A stretch of DNA of 20,105 nt, from the NCBI GenBank assembly GCA_004555955.1, contig SFJG01000033.1, positions 1 to 20,105 of the forward strand. The letters are read 5' to 3'. Under the pieces are notes generated by a model. The model made no database searches. It saw only the letters and a program-made list of their open reading frames with translations, and had not been told where the DNA came from. This stretch comes from Bacteroidales bacterium. GTDB taxonomy: Bacteria; Bacteroidota; Bacteroidia; Bacteroidales; Muribaculaceae. This document shows, piece by piece, positions 14,423 to 20,105 of this stretch. The position numbers and the translations under genes were made by a program. Each line of letters begins with the position of its first letter. Position 1 is the first letter of the stretch.

Positions 14423-16753
14423 ATGAAAAAGACAACATCCATAATGACAGCCTTGGCGGTATGCTTCGGCTGTCTGAGCGCCGCCGCCGAAACGTACACC
14501 CTCGTGGTGGCAGGCGGACTGGCAAGCGCCATCGGCGACAACAAATACAACATCACGCAACTGACCGTGTCGGGGCCTGTCAGCAACTCCGACATCGCGC
14601 TAATCCGCGACATGGCAGGGCGTAACGACTATAACGAAGCCACCGAGGGCAAGCTCACCGAGCTTGACCTCAGCGGCGCAACAATCGTCGAAAACGCCAA
14701 CGACGGCTACTACTTCAAGACCTACCCGAAGAGCAACACCACCGCCAACAACGTGGTGGGCACCAACATGTTCCGCGACCTCAACCTGACAAGCATCGTC
14801 TTGCCGCCGAGTGTGACTTCAATTGAAGCAAACGCCTTTATGGGCAGCGCAATCACTTCGATTGCAATCCCCGACGGCGTTACGGCGGTCGGCTCGGAGG
14901 CGTTCAGCGGCTGTAGCGCACTCGCCACAGTGACAATTCCCGCAACGGTGACATCGCTTGGCGGCTCGGCATTCACCGGATGTACGTCGCTCACCGCCAT
15001 CAGCCTGCCCGCTGTCGGCACAATCGCCGACGGAGTGTTCAACGGCTGCAGCTCGCTCTCCGAACTCGTAATCCCCGACGGCGTTACAGCGATAGGCAAC
15101 AACGCGCTGCAAGGCTGCTCAAGCCTCACCACGCTCGACATCCCCGCCACTGTTACGTCGCTCGGATTTTGGTGTGTCAAAGGCACCAATCTGAGTTCAA
15201 TCCATTGCCGCGGCACTGTGCCGCCGACAACAGGCTACGGCGTGCTTGAAGGCATCGACACTGCCACCTGCACGCTCTACGTGCCCGAAGGCGCAGTCGA
15301 CAAATACCGCGCCGACACTTATTGGGGCACCATCGTAAACATCCTTGTCGACGAAAGCAAGCCCGTAGTGCCCGCCCCGGAGCCCGTTGACCCGAAAATT
15401 ATGACCGTTACCCTCACCGAAGCCGGCACACTTGCCGCCGCTGTCGGCGAAGACAATAAATATCTCGTCGAAGACCTCACCATCTCAGGTCCACTCAACG
15501 GCGCCGACCTCGACTTCATCCGTCAAATGGCAGGTCGCGACTTCTCGTGGGAACCGACTGCCGGCGCACTCACTCGCCTCGACATCTCGAATGCAACGTT
15601 AGTCTATCAAGGTACTTACAGCCAAACCGGCATACGTCAGCCTATAGAATCGGACTATTATGCCTACAACGAATGGACATTGTCGAGCAGCGAACCCATC
15701 AAAATGGCGGCTCGCCAAGACGCGCTGCCCGAACTCGTCTTCACCAAGACTAATCTTGAAGAAGTGATTCTCCCGACGTCAATAACGAAAATCTATTCAT
15801 CGTTCTCCGAATGCTATAGCCTCAAAGGCACAATCGTAATCCCCGAAGGCGTTACCACCATCGGCGACTACGCCTTCGAAAGCACCGGCATCGAGCACGT
15901 CGTGCTCCCGTCGACGCTCACCGAATCGACAAAGACCAATCCCGGAGCCAACGAAAGCGCAATCTGCGCTCACGCCTTCGACAACTGTTGGGCACTCAAG
16001 TCGATTGAATTCCCGGCGAGCGTTCACAAAATCTGCGACGCTACCTTCCAAAACTGCGTATCGCTGACCGAGTTGAACATCCCCGCCACCATAACAAATA
16101 TTGGACAAAAGTCGTTCGGCAACTGCACCGGCGTCAAAGCCATCAACGCCGAAGCAGCGGTTCCGTCAAGCGCATACTATCTGGCATTCGACGGTATGGA
16201 CAAACTAAACTGCATCGTGACCGTGCCCGCAGGCAGCCGTGCGGCATACCGCAACGCCGACGAATGGTGCGAATTTCTTAACATCATCGAACAGGGCGAA
16301 ACAGCACAATTTACCATCGTGGTCAACGATGCAAGCCACGTAACCGTTTGCCAGGGCAGCGAAGGCGCCGAAGTTAGCCTCTCTGACGGCAGCAACACCG
16401 TGCTTACCGCCGACGTGGTCAATCCGTTGACAGTCGTGCCGGCTATGGGCTACACGGCAACGCTGACACTCGACACGACCGTTTGCGACGACTTCATCGT
16501 AGCTGTCGGCGCCGGCTCGACACTCACCATCGATGTCAAGAAGATAGAAGGCGGCATCGCCGACCTCGGCGCATCGTCGTTCGCCTACAACCGCGCGGCG
16601 GCAACCGTAACCGCACAGGCTGGCATCCGCATCTACGACATCACCGGCAAGATTGTTGCGTCGACCACGGCTGACACCATCAGCGTGGCACATCTCCCGG
16701 CAGGTATCTACATCGCCAAATCCGCCGGCAAGACATATAAGTTTGTAAGATAG
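14423..16753 (+). CDS. Secreted BspA-like leucine-rich repeat protein with a T9SS-type C-terminus and an internal duplication
   Basis: 776 residues with a signal peptide (MKKTTSIMTALAVCFGCLSA, cleavage after AAA). It has two homologous modules. Each opens with a short domain (TLVVAGGLASAIGDNKYNIT at about 26; TVTLTEAGTLAAAVGEDNKY at about 329) running into a RDMAGR/RQMAGR helix and a LDLSGATIV/LDISNATLV strand, then LRR_5-type (BspA/TpLRR) repeats of about 23 residues such as LTSIVLPPSVTSIEANAFMG, and a closing LYVPEGAVDKYR or VTVPAGSRAAYR segment. A beta-rich region (about 631-712) of unknown type precedes a C-terminal domain (IRIYDITGKIV ... LPAGIYIAKSAGKTYKFVR), a weaker match to the type A T9SS signal than in its neighbours. 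BspA-like proteins are known to bind host proteins or other bacteria; that role here is inferred. It is the second gene of the operon. Confidence 0.88.
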   Translation: MKKTTSIMTALAVCFGCLSAAAETYTLVVAGGLASAIGDNKYNITQLTVSGPVSNSDIALIRDMAGRNDYNEATEGKLTELDLSGATIVENANDGYYFKTYPKSNTTANNVVGTNMFRDLNLTSIVLPPSVTSIEANAFMGSAITSIAIPDGVTAVGSEAFSGCSALATVTIPATVTSLGGSAFTGCTSLTAISLPAVGTIADGVFNGCSSLSELVIPDGVTAIGNNALQGCSSLTTLDIPATVTSLGFWCVKGTNLSSIHCRGTVPPTTGYGVLEGIDTATCTLYVPEGAVDKYRADTYWGTIVNILVDESKPVVPAPEPVDPKIMTVTLTEAGTLAAAVGEDNKYLVEDLTISGPLNGADLDFIRQMAGRDFSWEPTAGALTRLDISNATLVYQGTYSQTGIRQPIESDYYAYNEWTLSSSEPIKMAARQDALPELVFTKTNLEEVILPTSITKIYSSFSECYSLKGTIVIPEGVTTIGDYAFESTGIEHVVLPSTLTESTKTNPGANESAICAHAFDNCWALKSIEFPASVHKICDATFQNCVSLTELNIPATITNIGQKSFGNCTGVKAINAEAAVPSSAYYLAFDGMDKLNCIVTVPAGSRAAYRNADEWCEFLNIIEQGETAQFTIVVNDASHVTVCQGSEGAEVSLSDGSNTVLTADVVNPLTVVPAMGYTATLTLDTTVCDDFIVAVGAGSTLTIDVKKIEGGIADLGASSFAYNRAAATVTAQAGIRIYDITGKIVASTTADTISVAHLPAGIYIAKSAGKTYKFVR

Positions 16754-16769
16754 CCTTTGAAAGGAAAAA

Positions 16770-16859
16770 GGTAAGAGGTAAGAGTGGAGAGGAACGAGGG
16801 ACGAGGAACGAGTCGCACTCTTACCTCTTACCTCTCCACTCTTACCTCTCCACTTTTTT
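16770..16859 (+). terminator. Heptamer-built inverted repeat ending in T6, probable terminator
   Basis: GGTAAGAGGTAAGAGTG (16770-16786) is perfectly repeated inverted at 16816-16832. Alternatively GTGGAGAGG (16784-16792) pairs with CCTCTCCAC (16845-16853), directly followed by TTTTTT. Both arms are made of the same heptamer as at 9694-9735. It lies 16 bases after the leucine-rich protein gene and could end that operon. Confidence 0.6.
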
Positions 16860-16890
16860 ATGTTATACAACATGTTTTGCAATAATTGCA
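16860..16890. promoter_or_regulatory. Two palindromes upstream of the third surface-protein gene
   Basis: ATGTT-ATAC-AACAT (16860-16873) and TGCAAT-A-ATTGCA (16878-16890) are perfect inverted repeats 30-60 bases upstream of the -33 region of the next promoter, a position that suits an activator. Binding is inferred only from symmetry. Confidence 0.35.
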
Positions 16891-16919
16891 CGTTTTTTAC
16901 AAATTTTTCAATCTAATTT

Positions 16920-16951
16920 CTTGTTTCGTAATTATCTTATCCGTACTTTAG
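16920..16951 (+). promoter_or_regulatory. Promoter of the 472-residue secreted protein gene
   Basis: CTTG at 16920-16923, a 20-base spacer and TACTTTAG at 16944-16951 each miss the consensus by one base. The leader to the ATG at 17026 would be about 68 bases and is A-rich. Confidence 0.5.
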
Positions 16952-17025
16952 CGGTGTGAAACTGTAAAAACGTGTTCACAGAACGAGAAACAAGAAATAA
17001 CCTTAATAACTTAAAACTATTAATT

Positions 17026-18444
17026 ATGAAGAAATTATTACTTTCTGCAGGTCTGTTAATGGTAGGTGCATCAGCATTTGCAGTAACTGACGGACAAACT
17101 TATGAACCGAAAAACGGTCTTACTTGCGAAAACATGTGGGTAATCGACCGCTTCCACGACCAAGCAACTTACGAAAGCCTTGCCATCTGCAATAAGGCAG
17201 CACGTACAGCGACAAACGATGACAAAACAGTATATGTAGGTGTTTCGGGCGACGTTGCAACAATCGAGAAATTCGACTTGGCAACCGGTGCACATATTGG
17301 CTCACTTCCTTTGACATTAAATGGTGAAGCATACGCAGGCACATTGGCAGCAAACCAAGTAGGCTTCGACGAATGCGGACACTTCTTCGTAGCATCATTC
17401 TCAGCAAACTCAGAAGGTACAGGTAGCTACCTTGTTTACTTGGTAGACCTCGAAACAGGTGCTCTTACATCTGTAGGCGACCTTCAGTTTATGGGTGGTA
17501 TCGGCCGTGTTGACTACTGCGACGTAATCGGTGACTTGACAGGCGAAACAATGCCCGCAGCCGTTATCGCAGCATCATCTAACACAAACCTCAACATCTT
17601 CCTTTGGACACGCGAACAAGGCGCTACTGAATGGGCAGGTGGTTGGAACGGTATGCCTTACCAAGAAGTAACCGGTACATATCCTAAAGACCAAACTATC
17701 TTCAACTATGCTTCTGTAGCAAAATTCATCAAAGACGGTTCAGGCGTTCCCAACATGTTCTACGTTGACGGCTTCACCACATTACCCGCCGTTTACGACA
17801 ACGCAGGTGCACTCCTTGATTCATTCGAAAATGTTGACATCATCACAAAAGACGCTGACGGCAACATCACCGGCGGAACACTTCCTTGCCCGGCAGCAGG
17901 TACAAACGGTATTGCTGAAGCAGTTCTCGGTGGCAACAACTTCCTTATCTACTCAGAAGGTCAATATGATGCTCCTCACACTTGCCAAGCAATCGTAACT
18001 AACGTGAACGCAGAATACGAATTCAGCTCAATGAACTACCTCTGGACAGTTCCGGCTGACGGTCTCGGTCAAACAAGCGACGGCGGTACTCGTGTACACG
18101 CTATCACAACAGCAGCTCTTCCTGACGACGCTGCAGGCAAACAAGCAATGTACCTTATGACTTTCAAGTGCTTCAACGGTCTTGGCGTATATCGCATTGC
18201 TGAAGAAGGTTACAATCCTCAAGGTGCAGTTGCAACAACATCGATTGCAAAAGCTAACATCACTGTTAACGGCGACGTTATCACAGTTAGCGCTCCCGCT
18301 ACTATCGAAGTTTACAACGTAGCAGGTCAAAAAGTTGCTCAAGCAAACAACGCAACTCAAGTTGTAGCTCCGGCTAACGGTCTTTACGTAGTTAAGGCTA
18401 CTGTTAACGGCGAAAAAGTTGTTAAGAAAGTAATCGTTAAGTAA
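17026..18444 (+). CDS. Secreted propeller-like protein with a T9SS sorting domain, probably highly expressed
   Basis: 472 residues. The start at 17026 is chosen over an in-frame ATG at 16972 because it opens directly on a signal peptide (MKKLLLSAGLLMVGASAFA, cleavage before VTDG) and because the earlier ATG lies too close to the likely transcription start. The mature part has repeated beta strands of propeller type (TIEKFDLATGAHIGSLPL, YLVDLETGALTSVGDLQF), with no recognised catalytic motif. The C-terminus (IEVYNVAGQKVAQ ... GLYVVKATVNGEKVVKKVIV) is a strong type A T9SS signal, nearly the same at its end as in the 1488-residue protein. Codons are mostly GCA, ACA, GTA, TCA and CTT, unlike the GCG/TCG/CTC-rich genes on its left, as in abundant proteins of this group. 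It is transcribed alone, between its own promoter and a terminator. The function is unknown. Confidence 0.85.
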   Translation: MKKLLLSAGLLMVGASAFAVTDGQTYEPKNGLTCENMWVIDRFHDQATYESLAICNKAARTATNDDKTVYVGVSGDVATIEKFDLATGAHIGSLPLTLNGEAYAGTLAANQVGFDECGHFFVASFSANSEGTGSYLVYLVDLETGALTSVGDLQFMGGIGRVDYCDVIGDLTGETMPAAVIAASSNTNLNIFLWTREQGATEWAGGWNGMPYQEVTGTYPKDQTIFNYASVAKFIKDGSGVPNMFYVDGFTTLPAVYDNAGALLDSFENVDIITKDADGNITGGTLPCPAAGTNGIAEAVLGGNNFLIYSEGQYDAPHTCQAIVTNVNAEYEFSSMNYLWTVPADGLGQTSDGGTRVHAITTAALPDDAAGKQAMYLMTFKCFNGLGVYRIAEEGYNPQGAVATTSIAKANITVNGDVITVSAPATIEVYNVAGQKVAQANNATQVVAPANGLYVVKATVNGEKVVKKVIVK

Positions 18445-18467
18445 TTAGCAGATACACTTAATACATT

Positions 18468-18494
18468 GCAAGCCGCCCCAACCGGGCGGCTTGC
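18468..18494 (+). terminator. Terminator hairpin after the 472-residue protein gene
   Basis: GCAAGCCGCCC (18468-18478) pairs perfectly with GGGCGGCTTGC (18484-18494) around the loop CAACC, 23 bases after the stop. The tail TTCGTTATG is only weakly T-rich. Confidence 0.75.
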
Positions 18495-18530
18495 TTCGTT
18501 ATGTCCGGGGGAGTCGGGAGAGGTTCGGTC

Positions 18531-18602
18531 GTGGTCGCGCCTCTGCGCGACCGGGTAGGCGTGGTCGTAGGGTCGCGCCTCGGTGCGACCGGGTAGGCGT
18601 GT
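18531..18602. repeat. Two GGTCGC...GCGACC palindromes, inverted relatives of the 2.1 kb repeat
   Basis: GGTCGCGC-CTCT-GCGCGACC (18533-18552, perfect 8-base arms) and a second unit at 18571-18590, each followed by GGGTAGGCGTG. The second with its flanks (18566-18601) is the reverse complement of 2129-2164 with one mismatch. Confidence 0.85.
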
Positions 18603-18625
18603 GGGAGCTACTATGCAACCTCTGA

Positions 18626-18703
18626 CGTGTCGAAGATACGGCAGAGGTAGATGACCGTCGGAGACGGTCTGGTTATGGTAAACCTCACGTTCAGCCTCGG
18701 AGA
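18626..18703. repeat. Second copy of the 78-base hairpin repeat, cut at its right end
   Basis: It matches 9251-9328 at 75 of 78 positions, in the same orientation, including two TCGRAGA hairpins and the left arm of a third. The right arm of that third hairpin (present at 9329-9342) is missing: after CCTCGGAGA the sequence changes at 18704 to AT-rich DNA next to the IS element. Bases 18704-18833 hold no convincing gene. Confidence 0.85.
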
Positions 18704-18833
18704 TACTATGTTCATTTTTCAAATTATTCTTGTAAAAAATTGTTATAATTTGGAAGAAAACTACTAAATTTGCATTGACTAAAGAAGAATGGCGAAAGAA
18801 ATGACTCCTACATATCCAATATTTTTCTGTTTG

Positions 18834-19853
18834 CTAAGTTGGAATGTGGTTTGCGTTGTGCCAATTATAATTAGGATCGTATTTCCTATTGTATTTTGTC
18901 AAGACAAATATGGTAATCAGTAATTTTCTCATCACAGATACTGTGCATTCAATAGGCTTATGTCCTCGTTCAAGTAATCTTTGCCGGAGGTCCTTATTAT
19001 GTTCATCGTAGATAGCAGAAGATAAAGCACTCATAAATAGGATATTGCGCAAGTGCTTATTTCCTCTTTTTGATATAGACGATGAGAAACAACTTGATCC
19101 GGATTGTTTTACTATAATATCTAAACCTGCATAACTAATGGCTTTTCTTATGCTTGTGGTAGAGAGGAAGCAATTTACTTCTGCCAACACTCTGGCTACC
19201 GATCTCACAGTCAATCCTTTAATTTTTGCCGACTCTTCTGCCATTCGCTTCATTTCAGAATCGGTTTCAATTTCTTTATCAAGGCCGCTTTCAAGTTCCA
19301 GTTTCATTTTCTCTAATTTTTCAATCAAATTTTCATAGAGTTTAATAATTTTGGGATTCGTATTATGAGCAATCTTGAGTGCATGCAAATAATTCTTGTT
19401 TTCCACCAGTTGGGCATTAACATCCTCAATACTTCTACTAAATTCCTTTATGCGTTTTATGTTTTTTGTGACCGGGAACCACAAAGAGAACTCCGTCGCA
19501 TTTTTTGCTCCGTAATCAGCTATTAATTCCGCATCTATTTTGTCAGTTTTAGCCTTTTTATTGAGGCTTCTGGCATAATGAAAAATCTTATTTGGCAACA
19601 CCAATACGCAATTGTATTTATGTTCATACAAGTAATACAATACGTCTTCATGGTACGTTCCGGTAGCTTCCATTACACACAAAATATCTTTCCCTTCTGT
19701 CGTTTTCCCTTTTAACCAAACATTCATACTTTGAAAACCATTTTCATCGTTCTTAAACTTCTTTGTAGCCTTTGTTACGAGTATGCCCTTTTGGTTTACT
19801 CCTTTCAAGCAGCAATCCAGGTAATTCTTGGAAACATCGATACCTAAAGTCAT
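18834..19853 (-). CDS. IS110-family transposase (DEDD recombinase)
   Basis: 339 residues, normal for the family and apparently intact. The N-terminal RuvC-like DEDD domain shows the four acidic positions: Asp6 (TLGIDVSK), Glu62 (VMEATGTYHEDV), Asp104 and Asp107 (AKTDKIDAELIADYG). A coiled-coil stretch (about 145-210) leads to the C-terminal Transposase_20 domain, with the helix-hairpin-helix-like KIKGLTVRSVARVLAEV, AISYAGLDI and the conserved ISKRGNKHLRNILF. IS110 enzymes move the element by an RNA-guided recombination in which a bridge RNA from the element's non-coding end selects target and donor. The gene is markedly AT-rich compared with most neighbours, which fits recent arrival. At least 250 bases of non-coding sequence lie upstream, as expected for the IS110 group with the bridge RNA before the gene. 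Confidence 0.95.
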   Translation of the reverse strand: MTLGIDVSKNYLDCCLKGVNQKGILVTKATKKFKNDENGFQSMNVWLKGKTTEGKDILCVMEATGTYHEDVLYYLYEHKYNCVLVLPNKIFHYARSLNKKAKTDKIDAELIADYGAKNATEFSLWFPVTKNIKRIKEFSRSIEDVNAQLVENKNYLHALKIAHNTNPKIIKLYENLIEKLEKMKLELESGLDKEIETDSEMKRMAEESAKIKGLTVRSVARVLAEVNCFLSTTSIRKAISYAGLDIIVKQSGSSCFSSSISKRGNKHLRNILFMSALSSAIYDEHNKDLRQRLLERGHKPIECTVSVMRKLLITIFVLTKYNRKYDPNYNWHNANHIPT

Positions 19854-19879
19854 AGTTAAATAATTTTATTGTAAAAAAG

Positions 19880-20060
19880 TGAACGTCAAAAGCTTTTCTT
19901 CTTTCTCTCTCGTGACAGTTAATATACCATTCAGATATTTATACGATACTATTGGAAATCAAAAAAGCAACCTACTGCGACATAATCTCCGAAGGAAATA
20001 AAGTAAATCTTTTTTCAAGAGGCTCACTGTTTCACAGTAGGATGCGACGCTCTTAATAAT
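19880..20060 (-). ncRNA. Candidate bridge RNA of the IS110 element
   Basis: The non-coding region upstream of the transposase folds. A 13-position stem with 11 pairs joins 19967-19979 to 20033-20045 (GCAACCTACTG against CAGTAGGATGC). It encloses a 6-pair hairpin ATCTCC-GAA-GGAAAT (19985-19999), with one G-T wobble. An alternative hairpin ACTGT-TTC-ACAGT (20026-20038) competes with the long stem. Position, size and structure match IS110-group bridge RNAs. The exact ends and the guide loops are not determined, and no covariation could be tested. Confidence 0.45.
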
Positions 20061-20084
20061 TTAACAAATTTATATATTTAAATT

Positions 20085-20100
20085 TACTTTTGCAAAGGTA
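20085..20100. promoter_or_regulatory. Adjacent opposed -7 boxes at the element's upstream end
   Basis: The plus strand has TACTTTTG at 20085-20092 and the minus strand has TACCTTTG at 20093-20100, side by side. The minus-strand box would drive the bridge RNA and transposase. The plus-strand box points out of the window. The -33 region for the minus-strand box lies beyond the edge. Confidence 0.45.
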
Positions 20101-20105
20101 CGAGA

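Larger units (their letters stand above)
18720..20105 (-). mobile_element. IS110-family insertion sequence (ends approximate)
   Basis: The extent is set by the transposase, its long structured upstream region (to at least about 20060) and the AT-rich stretch downstream. IS110 elements lack terminal inverted repeats and usually make no clear target duplication, so the ends cannot be read here. The left limit is between 18704, where a chromosomal repeat is cut, and 18833. The right limit is near or beyond the window edge. Confidence 0.6.

Noticed and set aside
16972..17025. Earlier in-frame ATG for the 472-residue protein
   Set aside because: It would put 18 polar residues before a clean signal peptide and lies only about 20 bases from the -7 box.
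19985..19999. Hairpin ATCTCC-GAA-GGAAAT as a member of the TCGRAGA family
   Set aside because: It contains TCTCCGA, but off-centre: the symmetry axis falls on GAA, not on TCC, so the heptamer is probably coincidental.

Overview
The window reads as a piece of chromosome from a Bacteroidales bacterium (phylum Bacteroidota), close to the Muribaculaceae or Prevotellaceae; I cannot name a genus. The evidence is Bacteroidota-type promoters (TTTG, 19-20 bases, TAnnTTTG), A-rich leaders without clear Shine-Dalgarno sites, and three consecutive secreted proteins, two ending in clear and one in a weaker type IX secretion (T9SS) sorting domain.

Layout. (1) 1-1402, minus strand: dnaX (DNA polymerase III tau/gamma), running off the left edge and broken by a 4-base tandem duplication. 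A run of eight A further downstream would truncate the protein after a one-base slip in either direction. (2) 1519-1785: a short tRNA-Tyr/tRNA-Gly operon with promoter and terminator. (3) 1787-2405: no gene; hairpins and a duplicated 76-base repeat. (4) 2406-9175, plus strand: an RND efflux operon (lipoprotein adaptor, inner-membrane pump, outer-membrane channel) followed 29 bases later by a divergent LpxA-like acyltransferase and a terminator. (5) 9176-9757: no gene; an array of hairpins sharing the core TCGRAGA or its complement, then a heptamer tandem repeat. (6) 9758-18494, plus strand: three large secreted proteins. The first two form an operon: a 1488-residue FN3/cleaved-adhesin-like protein and a 776-residue BspA-like leucine-rich repeat protein. 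The third, of 472 residues, has its own promoter and a very different codon choice. (7) 18495-18720: more palindromic repeats, some matching those at 2.1 kb and 9.3 kb. (8) 18834-20105, minus strand: an IS110-family element with a structured upstream non-coding region that fits a bridge RNA.

How the genes fit together: the envelope is the common theme. The efflux operon builds a tripartite pump and may be co-expressed with a lipid A-type acyltransferase, and the 9.9-18.4 kb block encodes proteins meant for the cell surface. The repeats lie only between genes and near the IS element. The strongest leads for something not well described are the TCGRAGA hairpin family, the bridge-RNA candidate and the dnaX frame anomalies.
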